Positions 11,294 to 19,870 of a DNA stretch of 64,000 nucleotides are shown in pieces. Under the pieces are notes generated by a model. The model made no database searches. It was given only the letters and a program-made list of their open reading frames with translations, and had not been told where the DNA came from. A program made the position numbers and the translations under genes. The stretch's first letter is position 1, and each line of letters opens with the position of its first letter. Source of the stretch: Chryseobacterium tructae (GTDB taxonomy: Bacteria; Bacteroidota; Bacteroidia; Flavobacteriales; Weeksellaceae); NCBI RefSeq assembly GCF_030409875.1, contig NZ_JAUFQR010000001.1, positions 496,001-560,000 on the forward strand, in the 5' to 3' direction.

Positions 11294-12583
11294 ATGGCAT
11301 CAGTAAGTTTTTTTATTAGGGGAAAGATAGCAGATAAAGAAAGTACAATTTGGGCAAAGTTCAGAGATCGAGATATTGATATTCGTGTACCTGTTCCGTA
11401 TTTGAGTTGCAAACCGAAAGATTGGAAGGATGGTAAATGTAGAATACCGTCTAAAAAGATGCACAAAGACGATGTAGAAACTATTAACACTCGGTTATCA
11501 CAGCTAGAAGCTAGCATTATTTCCAGCTATGTGGAGGATAAGCCTGAACTAGATTTGAAAGAATGGTTAAAATCAATCATTGAGCCTAAAAGCTCGGAAG
11601 ATGAAAAAGTAAGTTATTCGGATGATGTAGTTTCTTTCATAGATATTTATATTTCCCTTAAAAAAGATAGTATTACAGAATCTACTGTAAAAAAAGCTAA
11701 TGTAGTAAAACAGTTATTACAAAGATATACAGATAGCAAAAGTAATAAGACTTTCAGGAATTTGAAATTTAAAGATTTGGATAATAATTTCAGAATTGAT
11801 TTTGAAAAGTACTGCCAAAACGAGATGTATAAAATTTCAAATACGTATAAAAATTTAAAGTTCTTAAAAATGGTTTGCAATGTAGCAGTATCTTTTGATA
11901 TTGAAGTGCATAAACATGTGAAGAATTGGAAATTTGAAGTTGAAAAAGTAACAAAGAATGATCCAAAGTCGATATACTTAACGTTTGGGGAGCTTGATAA
12001 GATTGAACAAACCGAAATGCCCAACGATCATTTGGATAATGCAAGAGACTGGTTATTAATCGCATGTTATACTGGACAAAGGGTGAGTGATTATCTGAAA
12101 TTCACATCTTCTATGATTGTGGAAGACACTGAAGGTCAAAAGTATCTAGAGTTTATACAGCAAAAAACAAATGCTAAAATGAAAATTCCTCTTTTAAAGA
12201 AAGTCCAAGAAATTTTAGACAAAAGAGCGGGGGAATTTCCGAGGAGAATATCAGATGTAAAATTTAATCTTTATATCAAAGATGTATGCAAAACTGCTGG
12301 CATTGATGATGTGATTTATAACGGAAAAGTCCTAACGATAGAGCGGGAAGGAAAACCTAAAATTACAAGGAAAGTATTTGCTGAATTCCCTAAACATGAA
12401 TTAGTTACATCTCATATAGGTCGTAAAAGTTTTGCTTCAAATTTTTATGGAATAATAGCTACAACTTATTTGCTTAATTTTACGGGACACGCCACAGAAA
12501 GGCAACTACTAGCCTATATTAACAAAACAGAAACAGAGAAAGCTAAAGCCACAGCAAACGTTTTTAAAAGTTTAGGGTATTAA
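11294..12583 (+). CDS. Tyrosine recombinase / integrase of the ssrA element
   Basis: 429 residues, the usual size for Bacteroidota mobile-element integrases. The N-terminal ~100 residues are an arm-binding-type domain (MASVSFFIRGKIADKES). The middle (~100-220) is a SAM-like core-binding domain, and the C-terminal half is catalytic: Arg I in YTGQRVSDYLKF, H-x-x-R in TSHIGRKSF, then TGHATERQLLAYINK with the second His and the nucleophilic Tyr. All key residues are present, so the enzyme looks active. It is the first gene inside the left end, reading inward, and would integrate and excise the element at the ssrA 3' end. GGGTAC direct repeats lie just upstream. Confidence 0.9.
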   Translation: MASVSFFIRGKIADKESTIWAKFRDRDIDIRVPVPYLSCKPKDWKDGKCRIPSKKMHKDDVETINTRLSQLEASIISSYVEDKPELDLKEWLKSIIEPKSSEDEKVSYSDDVVSFIDIYISLKKDSITESTVKKANVVKQLLQRYTDSKSNKTFRNLKFKDLDNNFRIDFEKYCQNEMYKISNTYKNLKFLKMVCNVAVSFDIEVHKHVKNWKFEVEKVTKNDPKSIYLTFGELDKIEQTEMPNDHLDNARDWLLIACYTGQRVSDYLKFTSSMIVEDTEGQKYLEFIQQKTNAKMKIPLLKKVQEILDKRAGEFPRRISDVKFNLYIKDVCKTAGIDDVIYNGKVLTIEREGKPKITRKVFAEFPKHELVTSHIGRKSFASNFYGIIATTYLLNFTGHATERQLLAYINKTETEKAKATANVFKSLGY

Positions 12584-12593
12584 TAATTATTAT

Positions 12594-14084
12594 ATGATTA
12601 ACATAGAATCCAAAAGAGGAATAGCATTAGATTTCATTGTTTATGTAATAGCTGTTGAAGATCCTGTTTCAAGTCATGGGATACACGAGTTCTTTTTACA
12701 GAAATTTGAAGTACAAAAATCTGAAAATGTTAATATTGAAAATATAAAAGCAAAAATAGATTCTTTATCACCTTTTTTCCAGTTAGGCATTGAAAAGATA
12801 ATGTTTTCAGAAACAATCAATGATTTGTTATCATATTACCCAAGAGAATTATCTCCTCAAAAGATTGAAAACTCAATAAATTTTACAGCAGATTATTTTG
12901 AGTACATCAACGGTTTTTTGGATATAAATGCAGTAATAGGCAATGATGAATCTATTGATTTTTTTGATATGGGATCATCTATTGAAGAAAATTATAATGA
13001 GGAAGAAATCAACAATATTTTAACCACGATTAATTCTCTCGTTACATCTAATGAATTATATCAACAGAAAAAACATCAATTTGAAAGTTTATCAATTAAT
13101 CAATCCGAAGTTAATTTAGCTTCAATTACAGAGCATTTTGAGAATTATTTTATGTTGAGGATTATATCTCCAGATATTTACATAAGTTATTATGCGTCGC
13201 TCATATTTTCTTTGAACAAAAGAGCCTCAAATTTTCTTAATCGTTTTATCAGAGAAACAAATGGTTTATCAGAATCAATTGTTATTAATAAGTATTTTAA
13301 TAGCAAACATTTTAAAAGCAAAGAATATTTAGATCATCAAATTAATGAAAATGAAAAACTACTTTTTCAACATTCATTTGAAGTTCCACAGCTTGATGGT
13401 TTTTTAACTAAGAATAGTAAATCTTCCGTTATTTCCTTACAAATGTCCCTTAAAAATTACTTTAGTATATTAAGCGCATCTGAATTATTACGAAACCTAG
13501 ACATTACAGGGATAGACCCTTATCAGTACTTAGAATTAAATGCTGAACATTCTCTTTATGGCATGAAATTAAAATACCTGAGCTTTCTGAGATATGAAGA
13601 CAAAATACATTCACATGAAGATAAATACCTTGAGAATAGTTTAGATGAATTAATGATTGAAAAATCAAATTTTATCGAATATCTGAAATCTAAAAACTTT
13701 GATATTGGCGATATTAAAATTATTTTAAATACATTGTCTGAAAATAAGTATAGTAGCACTGGCATTAAAGAAATAGAATTTAAGAATGATATTTATTTCT
13801 TTAGGTTCTGCTATTTCTTTTACATCTTTGATTACTTCCAGGAGATTGAAAGAAAGAAATTTGATACAATTGCTTCTTTTGAACGAATTACTAAATTCAA
13901 CAGGGGTAATGAGAGAGAAGCTAAACAACAATATCATAAAAATTTCATCGACATTGATAATCCGCACGGTAAACACTTTCCTTTTACGGCTAAATCTACA
14001 GATACTTTTCTTTCAGAGATTGAATATTCATTAGGAATTGAAAGGGAAAAATTAAAACCAATTCCAAAATTAAAATACTATTGA
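12594..14084 (+). CDS. Unknown 496-aa protein following the integrase
   Basis: It starts 10 bp after the integrase stop and is probably co-transcribed with it. It is rich in Ile, Asn, Lys, Glu and aromatic residues, appears mostly helical, and has no clear signal peptide or membrane helix. Features visible: an acidic stretch near residues 120-140 (DESIDFFDMGSSIEENYNEE), a helical region around 330-390, and a basic C-terminus (EREKLKPIPKLKYY). I do not recognise the family. Its position between the integrase and replication-type genes suggests a role in element maintenance, but this is only inference from position. Confidence 0.75.
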   Translation: MINIESKRGIALDFIVYVIAVEDPVSSHGIHEFFLQKFEVQKSENVNIENIKAKIDSLSPFFQLGIEKIMFSETINDLLSYYPRELSPQKIENSINFTADYFEYINGFLDINAVIGNDESIDFFDMGSSIEENYNEEEINNILTTINSLVTSNELYQQKKHQFESLSINQSEVNLASITEHFENYFMLRIISPDIYISYYASLIFSLNKRASNFLNRFIRETNGLSESIVINKYFNSKHFKSKEYLDHQINENEKLLFQHSFEVPQLDGFLTKNSKSSVISLQMSLKNYFSILSASELLRNLDITGIDPYQYLELNAEHSLYGMKLKYLSFLRYEDKIHSHEDKYLENSLDELMIEKSNFIEYLKSKNFDIGDIKIILNTLSENKYSSTGIKEIEFKNDIYFFRFCYFFYIFDYFQEIERKKFDTIASFERITKFNRGNEREAKQQYHKNFIDIDNPHGKHFPFTAKSTDTFLSEIEYSLGIEREKLKPIPKLKYY

Positions 14085-14138
14085 AATTTTTATTACTGAT
14101 AATCACTCAGTTATATTAAATCAAATAAAAAATATTTT

Positions 14139-14163
14139 CCCTAATTTTTCCCTATTTCCCCTA
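14139..14163 (+). promoter_or_regulatory. Triple CCCTA repeat upstream of the HTH gene
   Basis: CCCTA occurs at 14139-14143, 14150-14154 and 14159-14163, each preceded by a T run, in the 117-bp gap before the HTH gene. Steps of 11 and 9 bp place the copies on roughly the same helix face. It could be an operator or iteron-like site for the HTH protein; not proven. Confidence 0.4.
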
Positions 14164-14201
14164 TTTGAAACTTTGCATCATAATAATAAAACAAAAATAT
14201 T

Positions 14202-14477
14202 ATGACAAATTCAGCAATCCAATTGATGCAAATAGATTTAGATTCTTTTGGTCAATTTATTCAAAAATTAGTTAGGGAAGAATTAGAAAAAATTATTCCT
14301 ACATATTCAGAGGAAAAAGAGTTTTATACTCGTGAAGAAACTGCTAAACTTTTAAATGTAAGTTTGACAACATTATTTCACTGGAATAATGATAGTACTT
14401 TAAAAAATACCAAAATCGGCAAAAGAGTATATTACTCAAAAAATGAAGTTTTTTCAAAACTAAAACAAGTTTCTTAA
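14202..14477 (+). CDS. Small MerR/excisionase-type helix-turn-helix protein
   Basis: 91 residues. The C-terminal half is an HTH_17-like domain: FYTREETAKLLNVSLTTLFHW (split here as FYTREETAKLLN and VSLTTLFHW), followed by KIGKRVYYSKNEV, the wing usual for this family. The N-terminal ~35 residues are acidic and helical (LVREELEKIIP) and may mediate dimerisation. Such proteins in integrative elements act as excisionases or repressors. It precedes the ParB-like gene by ~125 bp. The repeated CCCTA motifs just upstream make self-regulation plausible. Whether it is an excisionase or a regulator cannot be decided here. Confidence 0.75.
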   Translation: MTNSAIQLMQIDLDSFGQFIQKLVREELEKIIPTYSEEKEFYTREETAKLLNVSLTTLFHWNNDSTLKNTKIGKRVYYSKNEVFSKLKQVS

Positions 14478-14603
14478 AAACTACGGGAAATTCTTACTAT
14501 TCCTATTATTTCTTAATCATTTACCACACTTTTAATGTTTCATCAAAGCACAATCGAGTATTGTGTGGGTATCTCTTGTGCCAAATTTAAAATAAAAATT
14601 ATC

Positions 14604-15446
14604 ATGTCAAATACAATTCAATTATTAGGTCAAAGCTATAATGTAAGCTATCATTATGAAGATTTAACGACAATTTCAGAGTTACAATCCTATCTTACCA
14701 TTGCAGATATAAATAGATATAGCCAGTTAAAAGCAGATATTGAAAAAAATGGAATTAACGACCCAATTCTATATTATACAACTGCAAACGGAATCAAACT
14801 CGTTATTGACGGTCATGTACGCTTAAAAGCCTGTATAGATTTAAAAATATCAGATATTCCAAAAAAAGCAATCAAAGTAGACTTTGAAACTCTTTCTGAT
14901 ATTCAGTTTTGGATGGTTAAAAATCAATGTCAAAGAAGAAATCTTACACAAATCCAGAAAATACAACTTGCCTGTTTGCATGAAGAAAAAATACAACTAG
15001 CTGCAAAAGATAATCTTATTAATGCAGGTAAAGGTAATAGCGTTGAAAAAGCAGTTGATACACTTTTAGAAATAGCAAAAATCGCCAATGTTGGCAGAAC
15101 AACTGTTGCCAGATATAAGAAAGTTGTAAGCAGTGGTTTGGAAGATATTATACAAAAAATGATTACAAAAGATTTAAGTATCTCTTCTGCATATAAAGAA
15201 GTTCAAAAATCAAAAAAAAATGAGTTACTAAAAACTATTGAAAACCCTGTTCAAGAGGAGGCTACCGTTGAACAAGAAACTAAAGAGGAACACGAACCTC
15301 AATATGTGAACGATATTAATGCTGGTATGTATCTTTTAAGGGGCAATGAAGTTGAATGCTTTATAATGACTAAAGATCAAAATAAAGTAAAAGAAATTAC
15401 TCAACAACCAAATGTAAAATACGCTGTATTTATCATTGAGGACTAA
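14604..15446 (+). CDS. ParB/Srx-fold-like DNA-binding protein
   Basis: About 280 residues from ATG 14604 (MSNTIQLLGQSYNV); a TTG/ATG further upstream would add a segment that does not resemble the family. The ParB N-terminal fold is seen as INRYSQLKADIEKNGINDPI and the motif VIDGHVRLKAC, equivalent to GEHRxxA in ParB. A KorB-like helical region follows (MVKNQCQRRNLTQIQKIQLA; IAKIANVGRTTVARYKKV is an HTH). The C-terminal third is acidic (EEATVEQETKEEHEP). It may partition or regulate the excised element. An inverted repeat CACAAT-N5-ATTGTG lies at 14549-14565, 38 bp upstream. No ParA partner is nearby. Confidence 0.75.
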   Translation: MSNTIQLLGQSYNVSYHYEDLTTISELQSYLTIADINRYSQLKADIEKNGINDPILYYTTANGIKLVIDGHVRLKACIDLKISDIPKKAIKVDFETLSDIQFWMVKNQCQRRNLTQIQKIQLACLHEEKIQLAAKDNLINAGKGNSVEKAVDTLLEIAKIANVGRTTVARYKKVVSSGLEDIIQKMITKDLSISSAYKEVQKSKKNELLKTIENPVQEEATVEQETKEEHEPQYVNDINAGMYLLRGNEVECFIMTKDQNKVKEITQQPNVKYAVFIIED

Positions 15447-15576
15447 CCTTGTACACACGGGGCTAAGGCTATAAAAAAATAAGTTTTTCTATACCGCACA
15501 ACTCTCCATTCACATACTATAAAGCCTCATAAACTCCTTAGAAATCAATTAAGATTTTTCTTACAACAAAAACCCT

Positions 15577-15622
15577 AAAGACATTGTGGAAAAGCGATGT
15601 ACAGCCATTTCCATGTCTTTTT
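15577..15622 (+). terminator. Probable terminator upstream of the polymerase-like gene
   Basis: AAAGACAT pairs with ATGTCTTT, with a further GGAAA / TTTCC stem inside, followed by T5. It lies between the ParB-like gene and the polymerase-like gene, 31 bp before the latter's start, so it could also be an attenuator for that gene. Confidence 0.5.
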
Positions 15623-15653
15623 CATACAATCAATAATATAAAAACAGATAAAA

Positions 15654-17144
15654 ATGAAACAATACAAAAGCAAAAAATCAAATCATAGTATGAATGTATC
15701 AGCCTTTTACCATGAAGGTTACCAATGGAAGGTGGTACTTCCTACAATCATAGTTAATTATCTTCAGGAAAAAGTGCAGGAGCGACCACCGTTCAAAGAG
15801 TTTAAAATAAATAATGCTTTGTACTTTCTGAGCTTAGTTATAAGTATACCTGCCTACAAGAAAGATAAAACGTATCTCTGGGGATACATACCTATGGATT
15901 CCAGACGTTTAAGAAAGAAAGATTCCAACTATAATAAGTATTTTGAGTATTTTTTAGAGATTGGTCTTTTGCAGGGTAAAGGTCATTCAAAAGGTCATAC
16001 CTGTAAACGCTATCGATACAACTATGAAAATATTAATCTTGAAGGTATAGAATGTCTGGATTTTTCAATCTTTGAAATGACGGATAAATTTTTGACTAAA
16101 AATCTGCTGAAAGAAGATATCAGCAATGACTGTCCGCATCTTTCAAAATGGTTTGATGATGGGTTGTTCCTTGATGTTGACCGCTTGAATTATGATTTGT
16201 CGTCTGAGTTCTGTTACAATAAGTACAGTTTGAGTTATACCAGATTGAATCCAATAATGGCAAAAGCGTACAGCTATTGGTACACTGCATTAATGCTAAG
16301 AGAGCAATGTTACCGTATATCCCGCCAGCCAGATTCTGATAATAGACTACACACAAACTTAACCAATATGCCCTCTAAATTCCGCCCGTACCTGACTTAT
16401 CACGGTGAAAACATCCAAAGTCTGGATATCAAGAACTCACAACCTTATTTTATGGTTTTAGTATTGGAAAGTTTGAGTAATAGAAAGATTATTGAGATTA
16501 TGAATAGAGTGTTTGGAAATGATAATATAGGTACTATGTTGCAGAAATTACAACAAATCACGTCTAGTAAAGCATTTCAAGAGGAATTTGCTCCGCTCAA
16601 AAAAGCAGTATTGACAGGGCAATTTTATGAATTTTTGATCCCTCTTTTTACAGATATTCAACCTGATTCTGATGGTTTATTTAGAAAGAAATTTTATGAT
16701 TCTGACATTGGTAAAGCAAAAGTTGTAGAATTTCCTACTAAACGAGAATTAATGAAAAAACTCACGTTACAGATTTTATATACTCCGCTCAAACGACCAT
16801 CAAAAGAATATCTTATATTTAAACTACATTTTCCTTTACTGTGTGAGTGTATCGAAGTTTTTAAAACCACTTCTGATGAAAAAGATTCGTTCAAACTGTT
16901 TCCCAGACTTTTGCAACAGGTTGAATCTGATTGTGTGATTGATACCATTACAAAGCAGATTGCAGAAACAAATCCTGACATGCCACTTTGGACGATACAT
17001 GATTCTTTCTGTACAACACAAAGTTGGTTTCCAGTTCTGGAATGTATGGTACAGGAGCTATTTTCAAGCTGTTCTGACGGTGTTTTACCGAGTTTTAAAC
17101 CTGAGTTATGGTGTAATACTGGTGAGTGCCTGAAAGTGGCTTAA
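15654..17144 (+). CDS. Polymerase-like protein with family-A/T7-RNAP-type motifs (TV-Pol-like candidate)
   Basis: 496 residues. Residues ~220-270 contain RLHTNLTNMPSKFRPYL followed by SLDIKNSQPYFM, resembling the template-binding region and motif A (an aspartate at the start of the motif) of family A DNA polymerases and T7-like RNA polymerases. The C-terminus has WTIHDSFCTTQ, matching the motif C H-D-S seen in T7-type RNA polymerases. A family of mobile-element polymerases with these features (TV-Pol, proposed primase-polymerases) is known from bacterial elements and small DNA viruses. Assignment to it is my inference. The N-terminal ~200 residues are unrecognised and include basic stretches. 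It would be a reasonable replication enzyme for the excised element. It ends facing the leftward cargo operon across a shared terminator. Confidence 0.6.
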   Translation: MKQYKSKKSNHSMNVSAFYHEGYQWKVVLPTIIVNYLQEKVQERPPFKEFKINNALYFLSLVISIPAYKKDKTYLWGYIPMDSRRLRKKDSNYNKYFEYFLEIGLLQGKGHSKGHTCKRYRYNYENINLEGIECLDFSIFEMTDKFLTKNLLKEDISNDCPHLSKWFDDGLFLDVDRLNYDLSSEFCYNKYSLSYTRLNPIMAKAYSYWYTALMLREQCYRISRQPDSDNRLHTNLTNMPSKFRPYLTYHGENIQSLDIKNSQPYFMVLVLESLSNRKIIEIMNRVFGNDNIGTMLQKLQQITSSKAFQEEFAPLKKAVLTGQFYEFLIPLFTDIQPDSDGLFRKKFYDSDIGKAKVVEFPTKRELMKKLTLQILYTPLKRPSKEYLIFKLHFPLLCECIEVFKTTSDEKDSFKLFPRLLQQVESDCVIDTITKQIAETNPDMPLWTIHDSFCTTQSWFPVLECMVQELFSSCSDGVLPSFKPELWCNTGECLKVA

Positions 17145-17154
17145 AATTGAAGAT

Positions 17155-17189
17155 AATTGGTTTACCATAACTATAGTTGTAAACCAATT
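17155..17189. terminator. Bidirectional terminator between convergent genes
   Basis: A perfect 11-bp inverted repeat, AATTGGTTTAC / GTAAACCAATT, separates the polymerase-like gene (rightward) from the cargo operon (leftward). Its right arm overlaps the stop codon of the leftward gene. Confidence 0.7.
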
Positions 17190-17928
17190 ATTTAACCTCA
17201 CTTAGTAATTTAATAAGTTCTTCAATTTTTTCTACAGCATTATTTTCAAGTTCTTTTGAACTGCTATCTATTTTGTCTAAGAATTTAGAAACGATTACTT
17301 CAGTAAAAGTGAACATCTCATTTATAATATCCATAAATTTTAAAATCAAATCAATCTCTTTTTCTAAGTCTAATTTTATCATCATGTCGTAAACTAACAA
17401 GGGATTATCGTCATAATGAACGGCAAGGTCTCTATTGATTTTGATTACTTGAAAATCGAATTGCAAAAAGGAATCTAATTTTTTAGTTATCTGATTATAG
17501 TTATCTTTTAGATATGGCAAATCATTATAAATTAGAGGTTTTATTTCTTTAATCCAAAATGATTTATTTCTATATTTTGATATAACATCTCCCTTTTCGT
17601 TAATTTTAATAAAATTATAGATTTTCTTAAATCCTTCACTTATAATTATAAAAAAGGTTCTAACTGCAAATTTTTCTTCATATAAAGTCTTTGCATTGTT
17701 GTAAATATTGAGAGTGCTACAAATATCACCAAATAAGAACCCGATAAATAGTCTATATCTGAGAACATTTACTAATGTAGACAAATAATTTAATGATATG
17801 CCATCCTCTTTTAATTTAATATCAATTGCTTCGTATTTACGAATTAATCCATTTATCAGTTCAATATCATCAATAGTAGATTGTAATTTTTCGTGTGTTC
17901 TCTGTTTAAGTGAGTCAGTTTTGTTCAT
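17188..17928 (-). CDS. Unknown helical protein at the end of the RiPP cluster
   Basis: 246 residues, mostly helical with coiled-coil-like ends (KQRTHEKLQSTIDDIELING near the N-terminus; SKELENNAVEKIEELIKLL at the C-terminus). One hydrophobic stretch (RLFIGFLFGDICSTL) may be buried rather than membrane-spanning. A segment RDLAVHYDDNPLLVYDMM is reminiscent of AbiU2/HEPN-like helical proteins, but I do not claim that family. It starts 4 bp after the stop of the membrane-protein gene, so it is translationally close to the ATP-grasp cluster. Function unknown; immunity or a helper role would be guesses. Confidence 0.75.
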   Translation of the reverse strand: MNKTDSLKQRTHEKLQSTIDDIELINGLIRKYEAIDIKLKEDGISLNYLSTLVNVLRYRLFIGFLFGDICSTLNIYNNAKTLYEEKFAVRTFFIIISEGFKKIYNFIKINEKGDVISKYRNKSFWIKEIKPLIYNDLPYLKDNYNQITKKLDSFLQFDFQVIKINRDLAVHYDDNPLLVYDMMIKLDLEKEIDLILKFMDIINEMFTFTEVIVSKFLDKIDSSSKELENNAVEKIEELIKLLSEVK

Positions 17929-17932
17929 GCTA

Positions 17933-18607
17933 TTATTTTATCAATTTTACTGGTGTTTCAATTTTAACTCGACTGATTTTTTCTTTTTGAGTTGTAAACA
18001 AAACTAAAGAACAGATAACAATAATTATAATTCCTGTAAAATAATTTGCAATCTTAAAAGACTTGTATGCATGTAATAAATTTGTGCCTTTAATATTGTT
18101 TATTAAAACGGTCTTTTTGATACAATACAGATAATCTCTTATGAGTTCAGAATTAAATTCTTCAACAGTCTTATCCTTTAATGTAATAACATTTTCAGGA
18201 TTTGCATAAGGATATTTGAATTTTTTAATATTCAGATTTTTCAGAGCGTTTCTTATTGATATTAAATACATAAAAAAACTTATCATTAATAATAAGATTA
18301 AAGTAAGTTTAATGAAGAAAGAAACATCATCAAATTTGTCAATTACAATAGGAATTATAAGTCCTACTAAAGAAAATATTATACTTGTTTGAGAAATGAT
18401 TTGTGTAGTTTTATTTTCAACAAAACTTAACCTATTATTTTCTTCTTGTAATACCGATAGCAAAAAATCTTTATGAAGCTGTATTTTATCTTTTTCTTCT
18501 TCTCCAGATAAATCATAATCATTGATATTGTAATCAAATGGTTCTTGGTATTCCCTGATAGGAATCAATCCAATACTTTTCAAAAATTCTTGTAGTGTTT
18601 TTAGCAT
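17933..18607 (-). CDS. Unknown membrane protein next to the ATP-grasp gene
   Basis: 224 residues. Predicted membrane segments: ~75-95 (IIFSLVGLIIPIVI), ~100-120 (IKLTLILLLMISFFMYLI) and ~190-210 (YFTGIIIIVICSLVLF), separated by charged parts. The N-terminal ~65 residues are acidic and cytoplasmic-like (DYDLSGEEEKDKIQLHKDF). The layout resembles small membrane anchors that accompany defence or toxin genes, but I recognise no family. Its start overlaps the end of the ATP-grasp gene by 7 bp, so the two are probably translationally coupled. It may anchor the modification system or provide self-protection; this is inference. Confidence 0.75.
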   Translation of the reverse strand: MLKTLQEFLKSIGLIPIREYQEPFDYNINDYDLSGEEEKDKIQLHKDFLLSVLQEENNRLSFVENKTTQIISQTSIIFSLVGLIIPIVIDKFDDVSFFIKLTLILLLMISFFMYLISIRNALKNLNIKKFKYPYANPENVITLKDKTVEEFNSELIRDYLYCIKKTVLINNIKGTNLLHAYKSFKIANYFTGIIIIVICSLVLFTTQKEKISRVKIETPVKLIK

Positions 18608-19530
18608 AGTAATTCATCAATTAAGGCATTTGATATATCTAATCCTGTTTCATTTTCTATCCAAACCCACTGACCATTTGGATTTATTTCTATAAAAATA
18701 TAGTTTCCATTTTTATCTTTTATCATGTCGATAGCGCCAAATTTTATATTGAGTTCCTTAACTAATTCTAAACACATCTTCTCAACGTTTTTAGGAATAG
18801 TAGTTGTATGAAATTTTAAGTGACCTTTTCTCCAATCAACTTTACTCATTTCGTCTGTTTGCGAATAAACGCCAGCGATAAAAATATTTTCTCCAATTAC
18901 GGTGATTCTTAATTCAACTTCTTTTTCAATGTATTGTTGAAAAATACAAGGTGTTAAATCGAAATTATTAAGATTTTCTATGTGTTCTTCATTGACCAAA
19001 TTGGTAAAAATATGCTCTAAAGAATTATTTTCATTATTAATTATAGATTGTGATAAAGGTTTTACTATCAGCTTGTTTGAATTTTGATAAAAAAAATTAA
19101 CAATATCCAATTTAGAATTAGTAACCAAAGTGTTAGGTGTCTGGAACCCAATTTTTTTAGCTAACTTCAGTTGATATAATTTGTTTTCAGCTTTATAAAT
19201 ATTATACGGTTCACTAATCCATTTTGCATCAATTAAAACAAATAAATTTTTTAAAAGAGTATCAAACTCATTATATAAATAATTTTTTTCATAAAGAGAA
19301 GTATTAGGGAGTTCAGGAAGTTTGGTTCTTCTAAACCATACAGATTTAAATTTTTCCTTACCATCTACTTTAGGAAATAAGTCGCTTTCAATAGTAAAAT
19401 CTTTTTTAAAAATATCTTCACAATTCAATCTATAATAACCTATTCCTCTTTGATTCAGTTTATTAATAACGTAATCAGCAGTATAATCCTCTTTATGTGT
19501 TATAATTAAAATAGTTTCATCTGTCATCAC
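18601..19530 (-). CDS. MvdD-like ATP-grasp ligase, candidate graspetide macrocyclase
   Basis: 309 residues, the size of ATP-grasp RiPP maturases. The N-terminal pre-ATP-grasp part has VINKLNQRGIGYYRLNCED and VWFRRTKLP, characteristic of the MvdC/MvdD branch. The middle has AENKLYQLKLAKKIGFQTPN and KLIVKPLSQS (nucleotide-binding lysines). The C-terminus has IFIEINPNGQWVWIENETG, the metal-binding E-x-N-P motif followed by the QW-W-E pattern of MvdD-like enzymes. Family enzymes use ATP to join Thr/Ser to Asp/Glu side chains (omega-esters) or Lys to acids (amides) in a precursor peptide. The preceding gene, overlapped by 14 bp, encodes a protein with three Thr-rich/Asp-rich repeats that fits as substrate. 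Confidence 0.82.
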   Translation of the reverse strand: MMTDETILIITHKEDYTADYVINKLNQRGIGYYRLNCEDIFKKDFTIESDLFPKVDGKEKFKSVWFRRTKLPELPNTSLYEKNYLYNEFDTLLKNLFVLIDAKWISEPYNIYKAENKLYQLKLAKKIGFQTPNTLVTNSKLDIVNFFYQNSNKLIVKPLSQSIINNENNSLEHIFTNLVNEEHIENLNNFDLTPCIFQQYIEKEVELRITVIGENIFIAGVYSQTDEMSKVDWRKGHLKFHTTTIPKNVEKMCLELVKELNIKFGAIDMIKDKNGNYIFIEINPNGQWVWIENETGLDISNALIDELLC

Positions 19531-19861
19531 TGTCTGAAGCTTCTTGAGATACTAGAGTTAAGGTAGAAGTAGCCATCATTGATTTTACAGAATTGTACTG
19601 GCTGTCGTCATCTGTTCCTTCAACCTGATACGATGTTTTAGTTAGAGTACCCATCATTATATTACTAAAATTATCATCTGAATCAGAAGTTTCATTATAT
19701 ACCTTTGTAAAAGTACTTGTAGATAAATTCAAAAATGATATTGCAGGAAGACCTGTTTGAGTATCGATAGATAGATTTAATTTGTCACAATATTTTATTT
19801 TAGAAAAGTCAAATGCTTTTTCCAAAGAGCTTTCTTTAAAAGCCAATATAAATGGTTTCAT
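19517..19861 (-). CDS. Candidate graspetide (omega-ester RiPP) precursor with three core repeats
   Basis: 114 residues. Residues 1-45 form a leader-like part (MKPFILAFKESSLEKAFDF). From ~48 on there are three related units: T48-S-T-F-T...E57-T-S-D-S-D-D63; T72-L-T-K-T...E81-G-T-D-D-D86; T98-S-T-L-T...E107-A-S-D-S-D-D113. Thr/Ser donors therefore stand a few residues before Glu/Asp acceptors, the arrangement of graspetides. Units two and three are preceded by MMG and MMA, and the protein ends one residue after the last DD. The gene lies 9 bp after the HNH-like gene and overlaps the ATP-grasp gene by 14 bp. No protease or ABC exporter is adjacent. The precursor role is inferred from repeats and context. 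Confidence 0.75.
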   Translation of the reverse strand: MKPFILAFKESSLEKAFDFSKIKYCDKLNLSIDTQTGLPAISFLNLSTSTFTKVYNETSDSDDNFSNIMMGTLTKTSYQVEGTDDDSQYNSVKSMMATSTLTLVSQEASDSDDR

Positions 19862-19870
19862 AATATTTAT

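Noticed and set aside
14535..14603. Longer start for the ParB-like gene
   Set aside because: The added residues are not like the family and overlap the CACAAT/ATTGTG repeat; ATG 14604 gives the normal start.
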